Shown: piece by piece, positions 41,742 through 50,827 of the stretch
How the letters are laid out: every line of letters starts with the position of its first letter
How positions within the stretch are numbered: position 1 is the first letter of the stretch
NCBI GenBank assembly: GCA_024280735.1
Contig: JAJRPO010000082.1
Location: forward strand, 1-50,903
Direction: 5' to 3'
Source: Alphaproteobacteria bacterium
GTDB taxonomy: Bacteria > Pseudomonadota > Alphaproteobacteria > Rhodobacterales > Rhodobacteraceae
Length of the DNA: 50,903 nt
Position numbers and translations under genes: made by a program
The notes under the pieces: model-generated
What the model was told of the DNA's origin: nothing
Seen by the model: only the letters and a program-made list of their open reading frames with translations
Database searches by the model: none

Positions 41742-43067
41742 CTATTTCTTCCGGCGCTTGATGCGTGTCACCGCGCCCAGAATGTCATCAGCCTTGAGCC
41801 AGCCTACAGTGCCGCGCGGCAAAACCCGCTGCGCCCGTTTGGCGTGGATTTCTGCCTGTTTAAAGTTGGATTGCAAGGCATATCTTTCAGCTGTGACAAC
41901 AGATGCCATGCCGTTGTCGCCACCGCGCGCATAGGCAAGTGCCAGATTTCGCAGCATAAAACCATCCAGCGGGTCGCGCGCATAGGCATTTTTCAACGCC
42001 TTCAAAGCTTCGTTATTAGACGCACCAGAGCCTTTGGCCAGCATCGCGCGCCCTAAACCGCCGATTATCAGGGCTTCTTTGGGGGCCAGACGCGCGGCGG
42101 TGCGGTAGGAGCCGACGGCACCGCGCGCATTGCCGTTTTCCAGCAGGATTTGCCCGCGCAACTCGTGGTAATAGGCATCTTTGGGGCGCATTTTCGTTAG
42201 TCGGGAGGCCTCTGCCAGCGCCCTTTTGGGGTTGGGCAGCCGGTGGTAATTGATTGCCCGCGCGAGGGTGGCGATTTCGGATTTGTCAGATCGTTTGATT
42301 CGGCGCAGGTTATAGGTTGGATTGCCAGTAAAGCCGTTGAACTTGGCCACCATCCGCGCGTACCAGTAATTGATGCCTTTGACTTGAGTGTTGGGGCGAT
42401 CTTTGTATTTCTGCGCATAGGCCTTCATCCGCGACAGGCGTTCAGTGGTCAGCGGGTGCGATTGAACATAGGGGTCTTGTCGGGTGATGTTCAGTACTTC
42501 CTGACCGCGAAACAGGTTCAGCACGTCAACACCCGCTTGCGGGTTGATGCCTGCATTAATCATGTAACGCACGGAAGATTCGTCGGCGCTGGCCTCCTGT
42601 GTGCGGTTGAAACCCAGCTGCGAGCGGCGCGCGGCCTCGGTGAAACCAGCGGCGACACCGACACCACCGCCAGCGGCAGCGGCGGCCAAACCAAGCGCCA
42701 GACCCAGCGCCAAAGCAGTATTAGCTGCCCCCGCTTGCGCCGCGCGTTGCGATTGGTGGCCACCCGTTATATGGCCCAGCTCATGCGCCATAACCGCCTG
42801 CAACATCTCGACGTTTTTCATCCGCCGGATCAGGCCCGCATTCAAAAACATATTGCGGCCCCCCGCCACAAAAGCATTCATCGCGCGATCATTGACGATG
42901 TAAATCTTGATGCGCGTACTAGACGACCCCGCCGCCTTGAGCAGTGGTTGCATGACAAATTTGAGGGTGCGTTCGATTTCTGCATCACGGATCAGGCCCG
43001 CGCCTGTGGCGGTGCTGGCACTGAGGGCCAGCGCGGCGGCCATAAAAATCCCGATTGCGCGCCGCAA
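41742..43067 (-). CDS. M48-family metalloprotease with TPR repeats (BepA-like)
   Basis: A periplasmic zinc protease of about 441 residues. I propose the start TTG 43067 (reading (M)RRAIGIFMAAALALSASTATG), because CAGGAG lies about seven bases upstream and it gives a proper signal peptide; an ATG at 43157 would reach within 15 bases of the divergent aminotransferase gene. The zinc site is HELGH (95-99), with the third ligand expected in EASADESSVRYM. The C-terminal half holds TPR-like helices (EASRLTKMRPKDAYYHELRGQILLENG). BepA-type proteins degrade or assist misassembled outer-membrane proteins. Confidence 0.9.
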   Translation of the reverse strand: MRRAIGIFMAAALALSASTATGAGLIRDAEIERTLKFVMQPLLKAAGSSSTRIKIYIVNDRAMNAFVAGGRNMFLNAGLIRRMKNVEMLQAVMAHELGHITGGHQSQRAAQAGAANTALALGLALGLAAAAAGGGVGVAAGFTEAARRSQLGFNRTQEASADESSVRYMINAGINPQAGVDVLNLFRGQEVLNITRQDPYVQSHPLTTERLSRMKAYAQKYKDRPNTQVKGINYWYARMVAKFNGFTGNPTYNLRRIKRSDKSEIATLARAINYHRLPNPKRALAEASRLTKMRPKDAYYHELRGQILLENGNARGAVGSYRTAARLAPKEALIIGGLGRAMLAKGSGASNNEALKALKNAYARDPLDGFMLRNLALAYARGGDNGMASVVTAERYALQSNFKQAEIHAKRAQRVLPRGTVGWLKADDILGAVTRIKRRKK

Positions 43068-43172
43068 GGTGATACTCCTGAAAATCAAAACCTGGCCTCT
43101 TTGTTGATTGACCCGCTGGCCGCTGCCTGAAACAAAGTCGTTAACTTTGACCGCCATACTTGGAGTGAAATC

Positions 43173-44318
43173 ATGCGAATATCAAGCCGCAGTGACGTTG
43201 ATCCTTTCATCGTGATGGATGTGATGCAGGCCGCCGCACGAGAAGAGGCGGCGGGGCGCTCTATCATTCACATGGAAGTCGGCCAACCGGGCACGCCTGC
43301 ACCCGCCGCCGCGCGCGCGCATTTAGTGGCGGAAATGGAGCGGGATGCACTGGGGTATACGGTGGCACTGGGGCGCCCTGACCTGCGGGAGCGCATCGCG
43401 CAATTGTATGTGGATTGGTACGGCGTGACTGTGTCGCCGGAACGGATTGTGGTGACGGCGGGGTCCTCGGCTGCGTTTGCGTTGGCGTTCACCAGCCTGT
43501 TTGAAACGGGCGAGCGGGTGGCGATTGGCGAGCCGGGCTATCCGAGTTATCGCAACATCCTAAAGGCGCTGAGCCTGCAACCGGTTGGCATTCAAACCAC
43601 TGCGGAGAACCGCTTTCAACCCATCTTGCAAGACATTGATAAATTGCCAGATATTTCCGGCTTGTTGGTGGCATCACCCGCCAATCCGACGGGAACCATG
43701 CTGGACAGGCCCGCCTTGAAAACCTTGATTGACGGCTGCGCTGAACGGGATATTTCGTTCATTTCGGACGAAATTTACCACGGTGTTGAATATGAGGGTA
43801 AGGCAGTCAGCGCGCTGGAAATCAGCGATGATGTTTATGTGATCAACTCGTTTTCCAAATATTTCTCAATGACCGGTTGGCGGATTGGCTGGATGGTGGT
43901 GCCGATTGAACATGTGCGCCAAGTGGAGCGGCTGGCGCAGAACATGTTCATCTGCGCGCCGCATGTCAGTCAGGTGGCAGCAATGGCGGCGATGGATGCG
44001 GCGCCGGAGTTGACGGCCAACCTGTCGGTCTACGCGGAAAATCGTCGCCTGATGCTGGAACAACTGCCGTTGATCGGGTTCGACCGGATCGCGCCGCCGG
44101 ACGGGGCGTTTTACATCTATGCGGATGTGTCGGAACTGACCAAGGACAGCTTTGCCCTTAGCCGTGATATTTTGATGCAGGCAGGGGTGGCGGTGACGCC
44201 GGGGCTGGATTTTGACCCTCTGCGCGGGCACCAGAGCCTGCGGTTTTCTTATGCAGGCTCAACGACTGATATGGTCGAGGGGCTGCGCCGGCTCGCGGTA
44301 TTCATGGCTGCGCGCTAA
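43173..44318 (+). CDS. pyridoxal-phosphate aminotransferase, class I/II
   Basis: A 381-residue fold-type I aminotransferase of the aspartate aminotransferase family. PLP-binding Lys229 is in NSFSKYFSMTGWRIGW; other landmarks are GQPGTPAPAA, the aspartate pairing SDEIYHGVEY (around 198-207), VASPANPTGT and RFSYAGSTTDMVEGLRRL with the carboxylate-binding Arg. Substrate preference is not certain. It is divergent from the protease gene and convergent with RNase E. Confidence 0.92.
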   Translation: MRISSRSDVDPFIVMDVMQAAAREEAAGRSIIHMEVGQPGTPAPAAARAHLVAEMERDALGYTVALGRPDLRERIAQLYVDWYGVTVSPERIVVTAGSSAAFALAFTSLFETGERVAIGEPGYPSYRNILKALSLQPVGIQTTAENRFQPILQDIDKLPDISGLLVASPANPTGTMLDRPALKTLIDGCAERDISFISDEIYHGVEYEGKAVSALEISDDVYVINSFSKYFSMTGWRIGWMVVPIEHVRQVERLAQNMFICAPHVSQVAAMAAMDAAPELTANLSVYAENRRLMLEQLPLIGFDRIAPPDGAFYIYADVSELTKDSFALSRDILMQAGVAVTPGLDFDPLRGHQSLRFSYAGSTTDMVEGLRRLAVFMAAR

Positions 44319-44322
44319 CAAA

Positions 44323-44357
44323 AAAGGCCCTGACGAGATGTCAGGGCCTTTGATTTT
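44323..44357. terminator. bidirectional terminator between aminotransferase and rne
   Basis: A perfect 11-bp stem AAAGGCCCTGA/TCAGGGCCTTT with a 7-base loop, flanked by A and T runs. It lies just after the aminotransferase stop (44318) and just before the 3' end of the convergent rne gene (44374). Confidence 0.9.
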
Positions 44358-44373
44358 GTCAGCGTGTCTTGGC

Positions 44374-47169
44374 TTACTTGCCCAAAGCGCGGGACCACCA
44401 ACCGGCTTTTTTCGGCTTTTTCGGGTCCGTTGGTGTGTCAGGCTTTAGTTCTGGCTTCACTTTTACCGGCGCAGGTTCCGCAACGGGTTCGGGTGCTGCG
44501 ACAGGTTCGGGTGCTGCAACGGGTTCGGGTGCTACGACAGGTTCAGGTGCAGCAACAGGTTCTACAACAACTGGCGTTTCAGCCACCTCTTTTTTGACAG
44601 CCTTCTTACGCGGAGCGCGTGGTTTCTTAGCTGGCTTTTCGCCATCCTCGGCAGCCTTTTCCGCGGCAGTCTTGCGTTTGCGCTTAGGTTTTTCAGCCTT
44701 CACATCTGTGTCAGCGTTTTCCTCGGTCTCAACCTTTTTGGCCCGTGGTTTGCGCGGAGCGCGCTTGCGCTTGGGTTTTTCCTCAACCGCTTCAGGCTCT
44801 ACAGGAGCCTCGACTACAGGTTCAACCGCAACCTCAGCAGTTGGTTCCGCTTCTACTGGTGCCTCTTCATCGGCCTTTTTGCGGCGCGTTGTTGTGCGTG
44901 ATTTGCGCGGCTTCTTGGCAGGTTCAGCGGGTGCTTCACTTACAGTTTCAACCGGGGCCGGAGCTTCAGCCGTTACTACGGGTTCCGCAGCACTTGCCTC
45001 GGCAACAACCTCCTCTTTAGGGGTGTCATCGTCGCTTGTTGGTGCCTCATTTGACCCGTTCTCGGGTTTGTCGCGGTTTGCACCACCCCGCCGCCGCCGA
45101 CGGCGCCGCCGTTTCTTGGTGGGTTGCTCTTCGCCCGATTCCGGCGTGGTTTCCGGTGTTTCGGTTACCACCACCACCTCTTCCTCAATGGCGATCTGCT
45201 CAACGCTGTCGATGGTCACAGGGGCCGCTTGCGGGGCCTTTACGACACGTCGGGTAGAGGTTTTGAACCGCTCCAGCTTATATTCCGGCGTGATCAAATG
45301 CGGGTCGCCAATGACGCGGATCGACATGCCGTGGCGGCTCTCGATCAGGGCGATATGCTCGCGTTTCTCATTCAGCAGGTAGTTGGCAATCGCGACAGGT
45401 GCGGTGATCAGAACCTCGCGGGAACGACGACGCCCTGCCTCCTCTTCCAACTCGCGCAGGATGGCCAGCGCCAGACTGTCGGCGGAACGGACCAGACCGG
45501 TGCCATGACAAGATGGGCAGGGCTGGGTTGTGGCCTCGAGCATGCCGGGGCGCAGGCGTTGGCGTGACATTTCCATCAGGCCAAAGCCGGATATCCGGCC
45601 AACCTGAATGCGCGCGCGGTCGTTTTTCAGGCGATCCTTCATGCGTTTTTCAACGGCGGAATTGTTGCGCCGCTCATCCATGTCGATAAAGTCGATGACG
45701 ATCAAGCCCGCCAAGTCACGCAGTTTCAACTGGCGCGCCACCTCTTCGGCGGCTTCCAGATTGGTGCGCACGGCGGTATCCTCAATCGAGCCTTCTTTGG
45801 TCGATTTACCGGAGTTAACGTCGATGGCTACCAGAGCTTCGGCCATGTCAATCACGATATAGCCGCCGGATTTCAGCTGAACCACCGGATTGAACATGCC
45901 GTCGAGATAGTTTTCCACCTGAAAACGGGCAAACAACGGCACGGATTCGCGGTAATGTTTCACGCGGTCCACACGGGTTGGCATTAACATCTGCATGTAT
46001 TCGCGGGCGATTTGATAGCCGCCTTCACCCTCGACAAGAATCTCGTCTATTTCGCGGTTGTACAGGTCGCGGATGGAACGCTTGATCAGGTCGCCTTCTT
46101 CATAAATCCCCGCAGGTGCGATGGATTTCAAGGTCAGGTCGCGAATTTGTTCCCATTGGCGCAACAGATATTCATAGTCGCGTTTGATGTCAGTCTTGGT
46201 GCGTTTCGCACCTGCGGTGCGGATAATCAGGCCTGCGCCTTCCGGCACATGAATTTCACCGGCAATTTCTTTTAGTTTCTTACGGTCAACCGCATTGGTG
46301 ATCTTGCGAGAGATACCACCACCGCGCGCGGTGTTGGGCATCAAGACGCAATAACGACCGGCCAATGACAGATAGGTGGTAAGCGCCGCGCCTTTGTTGC
46401 CGCGCTCCTCTTTGACCACTTGCACCAGCAGAATTTGGCGTACTTTGACGACTTCTTGAATTTTATAGCGCCTTGGGCGAGGTTTGCGAGGGCGAACCTC
46501 GGAGCGGACCTCAGCGATGACTTCGTCGTCGGAATCGTCGGTGTCTTCTTCGATCTCGTCATCGGATTCGTCAGCTTCGGCGGTTTGGTCTGCGGCTGCG
46601 GCCTCGGCATCCACCACTGGGGCAGGTTCAACCTCGATGACTTCCGGCTGTGGTGTGTCCTCGGTGATAGGCGCGTCAGCGATGCTGGCCTCTGGCACAT
46701 CCACCAAGCCGTTGTCGTCTACGTCGTCCATATCCATGACATCAACGACATCGCTGGTGATGATCTTGTCTTCAGTACTGGGCGCGCCATCTGCGGCGGG
46801 TTCTGATTTCGCGGGGCGACGGGTGCGGCGGGATTTGGTCCGCTCTGCGCGACGTGCGTCCTCTTCTGCCATGGCTTTGGCGTATTCGGCCTCTTCCTTT
46901 AGCAGTTTTTCGCGATCAGCGACCGGAATTTGGTAATAATCTGGATGAATTTCCGAGAAAGCCAGAAAGCCATGGCGGTTTCCACCGTAATCCACAAAGG
47001 CCGCCTGCAACGAGGGTTCGACCCGCGTAACCTTGGCTAGATAGATGTTACCAGCAAGCTGGCGTTTGTTTTCGGATTCAAAGTCAAATTCCTCGACTTT
47101 GTTTCCGTCGACCACCACAACGCGGGTTTCTTCCGCGTGGGAGGCATCGATAAGCATTTTCTTTGGCAT
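44374..47169 (-). CDS. rne: ribonuclease E/G
   Basis: A 932-residue endoribonuclease that processes and degrades RNA and scaffolds a degradosome. The start is ATG 47169 (MPKKMLIDASHAEETRVVVV); the frame runs on to 47205. An S1 domain (about 35-120) is interrupted by an acidic insert (about 105-235, DESDDEIEEDTDDSDDEV). The RNase H-like and DNase I-like domains follow, with the zinc link CPSCHGTG. The C-terminal third is a disordered scaffold with alternating acidic and RRRRRRRRGG/KKPRAPRKK basic patches, ending in tandem APEPV repeats. The large insert in S1 is typical of alphaproteobacteria. Confidence 0.95.
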   Translation of the reverse strand: MPKKMLIDASHAEETRVVVVDGNKVEEFDFESENKRQLAGNIYLAKVTRVEPSLQAAFVDYGGNRHGFLAFSEIHPDYYQIPVADREKLLKEEAEYAKAMAEEDARRAERTKSRRTRRPAKSEPAADGAPSTEDKIITSDVVDVMDMDDVDDNGLVDVPEASIADAPITEDTPQPEVIEVEPAPVVDAEAAAADQTAEADESDDEIEEDTDDSDDEVIAEVRSEVRPRKPRPRRYKIQEVVKVRQILLVQVVKEERGNKGAALTTYLSLAGRYCVLMPNTARGGGISRKITNAVDRKKLKEIAGEIHVPEGAGLIIRTAGAKRTKTDIKRDYEYLLRQWEQIRDLTLKSIAPAGIYEEGDLIKRSIRDLYNREIDEILVEGEGGYQIAREYMQMLMPTRVDRVKHYRESVPLFARFQVENYLDGMFNPVVQLKSGGYIVIDMAEALVAIDVNSGKSTKEGSIEDTAVRTNLEAAEEVARQLKLRDLAGLIVIDFIDMDERRNNSAVEKRMKDRLKNDRARIQVGRISGFGLMEMSRQRLRPGMLEATTQPCPSCHGTGLVRSADSLALAILRELEEEAGRRRSREVLITAPVAIANYLLNEKREHIALIESRHGMSIRVIGDPHLITPEYKLERFKTSTRRVVKAPQAAPVTIDSVEQIAIEEEVVVVTETPETTPESGEEQPTKKRRRRRRRRGGANRDKPENGSNEAPTSDDDTPKEEVVAEASAAEPVVTAEAPAPVETVSEAPAEPAKKPRKSRTTTRRKKADEEAPVEAEPTAEVAVEPVVEAPVEPEAVEEKPKRKRAPRKPRAKKVETEENADTDVKAEKPKRKRKTAAEKAAEDGEKPAKKPRAPRKKAVKKEVAETPVVVEPVAAPEPVVAPEPVAAPEPVAAPEPVAEPAPVKVKPELKPDTPTDPKKPKKAGWWSRALGK

Positions 47170-47580
47170 TGATACTCTTTTGCACGCACATCCGCTTGCT
47201 TCCACCCGGGGGGCGGCAACGAGGAGTTTGCGTGTTGTTTGATGGCGATAGGGGACGCACGCAAAACGGGTACAGCCAAAGAGGCTGCCCGTTCAAAATT
47301 GTTACGTTGCGCGCGTGTCATCGCGGTTATCTCCAGCGTTTTGGTATCAAAACGCTAAGTTCTGGCCCGTTGCGGTGTCAATCGCCTCAGGGCAATTCGG
47401 GGTTGGCCTTATGGCCTGCCTACATACTCGAACCCGACTTTGGCCTGTTGGCCTGTCGCGCGAATGTGTCGGCGAAACTGTGTCCGGCAGGCGGAGATAT
47501 TCCGCTTGCCATAAAAACATTCTAAGTGGCGCTTTGAGGAATATCAATCAGTTTTTACTTAATATAGGATGTACAGGAGT
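47170..47580 (-). other. probable rne 5' leader region
   Basis: No gene is visible between the rne start and the inverted-repeat element. A long leader is expected, since rne mRNA is usually autoregulated through its 5' untranslated region. The stretch contains the perfect hairpin AGCGTTTT-GGTATC-AAAACGCT (47335-47356). It also has several TTGGCCT/TGGCCTG repeats (around 47403-47456). I cannot identify the promoter with confidence. Confidence 0.5.
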
Positions 47581-47681
47581 ATTAATGCGTTTCGGGAAAA
47601 ACTTGAATCGCCAAAACCTTACTGCGCTCTTGGGCTTTTGGCGATAACAAATGTATCAGGTATTTCCCGAAACGCTCTAAT
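47581..47681. repeat. MITE-like element with 22-bp terminal inverted repeats
   Basis: The left end (47581-47602) and the complement of the right end (47660-47681) match at 19 of 22 positions. Their common core is GCGTTTCGGGAAA. An inner inverted repeat TCGCCAAAA/TTTTGGCGA (47608-47616, 47636-47644) would make a second hairpin inside. The element is 101 bases long, has no ORF and lies 27 bases before the amidase start. Its tip sequence TAGAGCGTTTCG is also the half-site of the palindrome at 39457-39480. Confidence 0.6.
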
Positions 47682-47708
47682 GATCTCTGGGAAAGAGGCA
47701 GAGCAGTG

Positions 47709-48932
47709 ATGTTTATCAGGATTTTGGTGGCTGTAGGGCTGATTTCTATGGGTGCGGCGGGCGCTATGGCGCAGCAATTGCAGGCGATTGCGCGGGTGGA
47801 TGTGGAAAATTCGCGGATAGAGGATGTGGGCGACGGTGTGGAAATCCGGCTTTCCTTAACGCAGCCCGTGCCTTATCGCCTGTTTACCCTGGCGGAGCCA
47901 ATGCGTCTGGTGATTGATTTCCGCGAGGTTGATTGGCAAGGTTTTGACGAAGCGAAAGTGCAGGGCAGCGAGCAAGTCGCCGATTTGCGCTTCGGGATTT
48001 TCCGCCCCGGTTGGTCGCGCCTTGTTGTGGATCTCAAGCAACCGCTCAGTGTGTTTCAGGCGGTGATGGAGACGGATCATGTAACGGGATCTGCGAAATT
48101 GTCCATTAAACTCGCCAATGCCTCGATTGCGGAGTTTAAAGCATTCTCGGGGGCGTTCAGCTCCGAAGAATGGGCTTTGCCGCAAGGGGATAAAGGGTTG
48201 CAGCCCAAAACCCGCCAGATTGGTGACCGGCCCCTGTTGATCGCGATTGATCCGGGTCACGGCGGTATTGACCCCGGCGCGGAACATGAGGGCTATCTGG
48301 AAAAACATCTGGTGCTGCAATTTGCCCGCGAGTTAAAAGAGGCGCTGATTCTGAGCGGGCGCTATAAGGCACAGCTGACCCGCACCGGTGACAGCTTTGT
48401 CTCCCTGCCAGACCGCATTTCGATAGCGCGCAAAATGGGGGCGGATGTGTTCCTGTCTGTGCATGCGGATGCGTTGTCCGAGGGCAAGGCGACAGGGACC
48501 ACCGTGTATACCTTGTCCGACAAGGCCTCAAGCGGGGCGGCGGCAGAGTTGGCACGCCAGCACGATCGTAGCGATTTACTGGCGGGGGTTGATTTGGCGC
48601 AGCAAGATGACCTGATTGCCGCAGTTCTGATGGATATGGCGCGGCTGGAAACCACTGGACGCTCTGACTTATTAGCAGAGATGCTGGTGTCGGGGATTGG
48701 TCAATCTGTGGGGCGTATCCGCAAGCGGCCACATTTGTCGGCTGGATTTACCGTGCTCAAAGCGCCTGATATTCCGTCGGTTTTGGTCGAGTTGGGCTTT
48801 ATGTCGAACCGCTCTGATCTGAATAACCTGTTGACGCTGGAATGGCGCGAGAAAGTGGTGCGCGGTGTGGTTTTGGCGCTGGATACCTGGGCGTTTGAAG
48901 ACGCGGCACAAGCACGGTTGTTGCGACAGTAG
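47709..48932 (+). CDS. N-acetylmuramoyl-L-alanine amidase, AmiC type
   Basis: A 407-residue periplasmic amidase that splits septal peptidoglycan in daughter-cell separation. It has a signal peptide (about 1-20, ending AMA), an AMIN domain (about 25-125; IEIRLSLTQPVPYRLFTLAEPMRLVIDF-like strand pattern) and a zinc Amidase_3 domain (about 175-395). The latter shows IDPGHGGIDPGA (His), the Glu of EKHLVLQFARELK, and FLSVHADAL (His); the catalytic Glu is in VLVELGFMSN. The start is ATG 47709 with AGAGG upstream. A repeat element lies immediately before it. Confidence 0.93.
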   Translation: MFIRILVAVGLISMGAAGAMAQQLQAIARVDVENSRIEDVGDGVEIRLSLTQPVPYRLFTLAEPMRLVIDFREVDWQGFDEAKVQGSEQVADLRFGIFRPGWSRLVVDLKQPLSVFQAVMETDHVTGSAKLSIKLANASIAEFKAFSGAFSSEEWALPQGDKGLQPKTRQIGDRPLLIAIDPGHGGIDPGAEHEGYLEKHLVLQFARELKEALILSGRYKAQLTRTGDSFVSLPDRISIARKMGADVFLSVHADALSEGKATGTTVYTLSDKASSGAAAELARQHDRSDLLAGVDLAQQDDLIAAVLMDMARLETTGRSDLLAEMLVSGIGQSVGRIRKRPHLSAGFTVLKAPDIPSVLVELGFMSNRSDLNNLLTLEWREKVVRGVVLALDTWAFEDAAQARLLRQ

Positions 48933-48942
48933 CAGACCCTAG

Positions 48943-49410
48943 TTATTTCTTGATTGTATAGCGGAAATCGCAATGTGACGCGCCTTCCATGATTGTTTGG
49001 CTGCGCTCAAGCGTGATGTCCTCGGAAAATCCGGTGCAAAAGCTGGCGTCGCGGTTGCACGACAGCAAAGGGCCGATTTCCGCCAGCCCCATTTCTTTAT
49101 ACATCTCTGCATAGGCACACTTGGTGATGTTATAATCAAGCCGTTCCGGCGAGCTGTGCAGCACTTCGCGGGTCAGGGCATTGTTCTTTTCCCACAGGTG
49201 TTGGTGTTTGGTGAAATCCGCCAGATCCGGCGCGTGGTCATGGTGGGCGCGAAACTCGCGACCCTGCGCAATGGCTGATTGGGCAACCGCATCGCGAATG
49301 ATCTCTTGTGCCTCGTCTTTGCCGTGGCGTGCCTTGATCACGTCGTAAACTTCTTTGAGGATTGCCGCCTCAATCCGGCGTTTTTCGATCATTGGGATGT
49401 GGTCAGTCAT
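48943..49410 (-). CDS. L-2-amino-thiazoline-4-carboxylic acid hydrolase-like protein
   Basis: A 155-residue protein of the ATC hydrolase family (named after an enzyme of L-cysteine production from D,L-ATC in Pseudomonas). Landmarks are IEKRRIEAAILKEVYDVI, the W-x-x-NNAL region, LDYNITKCAYAEMYKEMGL and LLSCNRDASFCTGF with conserved cysteines. Family members often sit beside oxidases in alphaproteobacteria, and this one follows the FAD oxidase by ten bases. The start is ATG 49410 (MTDHIPMIEKRRI); the open frame extends to 49758 without homology. Confidence 0.82.
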   Translation of the reverse strand: MTDHIPMIEKRRIEAAILKEVYDVIKARHGKDEAQEIIRDAVAQSAIAQGREFRAHHDHAPDLADFTKHQHLWEKNNALTREVLHSSPERLDYNITKCAYAEMYKEMGLAEIGPLLSCNRDASFCTGFSEDITLERSQTIMEGASHCDFRYTIKK

Positions 49411-49420
49411 AGAGGTGTCC

Positions 49421-50713
49421 TTACAATTTGGGTGCTTGGGTATCGCGCCAGCGATAGCGGGCCAGCATCGCTGGGGCAACACGGCTGGCAATCGTGTGGA
49501 ATGGAATTTCACGAGGGGCGGTGAATGGAATGGCAAGGTCTTGGGAAAGTGTGCCCGTGAGTGCCATTGCCAATTGCTGCCCGACAGGGATGCTGAGCGC
49601 CACGCCGCGGCCATTATAGCCGGTAAAGCCGATGAAATCGGGGCCAAGCTGATGAAAGCGCGGGAAAAAATCAGTGGTGATGCCGACAAAACCAGACCAG
49701 ATATGGCTAAACTGGACTTGCCCCAATGCTGGAAACGCCCGGCGCAAGCGTGCGGCAACCATTCTGGGTAGGCGGTTTTGTGCCCCAGCTTTGAACATCA
49801 ATGCGCTGCCTGTCACCAACCGCCCGCGCGCATCATAGCGAAAGAATTGCAGGTCACCGCGGGTATCAGACACGGCCTGACGACCGGGGATGATCTGCGA
49901 TTGTTGGTCTTTAGTCAGCGGCTCAGTCGCCAGTTGCCACGAGGTTATCGGTACAAACGAGCGCTGAATGGCGGGCGCGAGTGGCCCTGTGTAGGCGTTA
50001 GTGGCGAGTAATAGGCCGCGGGATACCGCCGTGCCTTCCGGTGTGTCCACCTGCCAGCGGTCGCCTTTACGGTTGATGTTTTTTGCGGGGCTGTTCTCGT
50101 GAATGACAACGCCTGCCTGCTGGCATACACGCGCCAGACCGCGCACCAGCATTAGCGGATTGATATGGCCGCCGGAGGTGTTGAGGTAACCGCCAAACCA
50201 CTGATCCGAGCCAAGCAGGCCGCGCGATTCGTTGAAATCAAGCAGTTGCACTGGCGCACCGCGATTGGCCCAAGCCTTGCAGCGCGCAGCACTCAGGGCC
50301 ATGTGGGTGGCGGAATGGGCGGGTTGGAACCAGCCGGATTGCTCGGCCTCGCAGGAAATATCCTCGCGGCGCACCAGTTCAAACAACGCGTCGGCGCTGT
50401 TTTGCAGAAGGTCCACAAACCGCGTTCCGATCTCGCCATGGTCTCGCTTGATCCTATCCGGCTCCGCCCCGGAAAGATTGGGAATCACTTGTCCATTGTT
50501 GCGCCCTGACCCGCCCCAGCCGACGTTCGCCCCCTCTAGGACGACCACTTTATGGCCTGCCCGGGCCAGATGCAGGGCCGCACTTAATCCGGTCAATCCC
50601 GCGCCTATAACGGTGATGTCACAGCAGTTGTCCCCTTGCAAAATGGCAGTAGCCGCAATGGATGGGCTAACATCTTGCCACAAACTGGGTGGAGGCGGGG
50701 TGGTCTGGATCAT
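49421..50713 (-). CDS. FAD-dependent amino acid/polyamine oxidase (DadA/PuuB type)
   Basis: A DAO-family flavoprotein of about 430 residues. The dinucleotide fold ITVIGAGLTGLSAALHLARAG (about 33-53), then the covalent-flavin-like SGRNNGQVIPNLSG segment, the HINPLMLVRGLARVCQQAGV stretch, and C-terminal GFTGYNGRGVALS agree with gamma-glutamylputrescine oxidase-like enzymes. The start is uncertain. ATG 50713 is my choice. A GTG at 50749 would add 12 residues. The small ATC-hydrolase-like gene follows on the same strand. Confidence 0.85.
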   Translation of the reverse strand: MIQTTPPPPSLWQDVSPSIAATAILQGDNCCDITVIGAGLTGLSAALHLARAGHKVVVLEGANVGWGGSGRNNGQVIPNLSGAEPDRIKRDHGEIGTRFVDLLQNSADALFELVRREDISCEAEQSGWFQPAHSATHMALSAARCKAWANRGAPVQLLDFNESRGLLGSDQWFGGYLNTSGGHINPLMLVRGLARVCQQAGVVIHENSPAKNINRKGDRWQVDTPEGTAVSRGLLLATNAYTGPLAPAIQRSFVPITSWQLATEPLTKDQQSQIIPGRQAVSDTRGDLQFFRYDARGRLVTGSALMFKAGAQNRLPRMVAARLRRAFPALGQVQFSHIWSGFVGITTDFFPRFHQLGPDFIGFTGYNGRGVALSIPVGQQLAMALTGTLSQDLAIPFTAPREIPFHTIASRVAPAMLARYRWRDTQAPKL

Positions 50714-50827
50714 GGCGTCTGTTTCTACCTGAGGATCACGATTGTCCACAGGCTCTTGAATTATGTGTAGTGGTTCAGACCTGATCTGACAGTTACCGTT
50801 TTTTAGGCGGCATTTGTCAGGTCAAAT

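Noticed and set aside
42243-43130. 295-residue plus-strand open frame opposite the M48 protease
   Set aside because: Antisense to HELGH-containing coding sequence and without homology.
44460-44575. Tandem DNA repeat (GGTTCGGGTGCT units) considered as a mini-satellite or CRISPR-like array
   Set aside because: The units are in frame and encode the APEPV repeats of RNase E; there are no spacers.
44369-45382. 337-residue Ser/Gly/Ala-rich plus-strand open frame opposite the rne tail
   Set aside because: Its low-complexity sequence is the mirror of the APEPV and Arg/Lys-rich repeats in RNase E.
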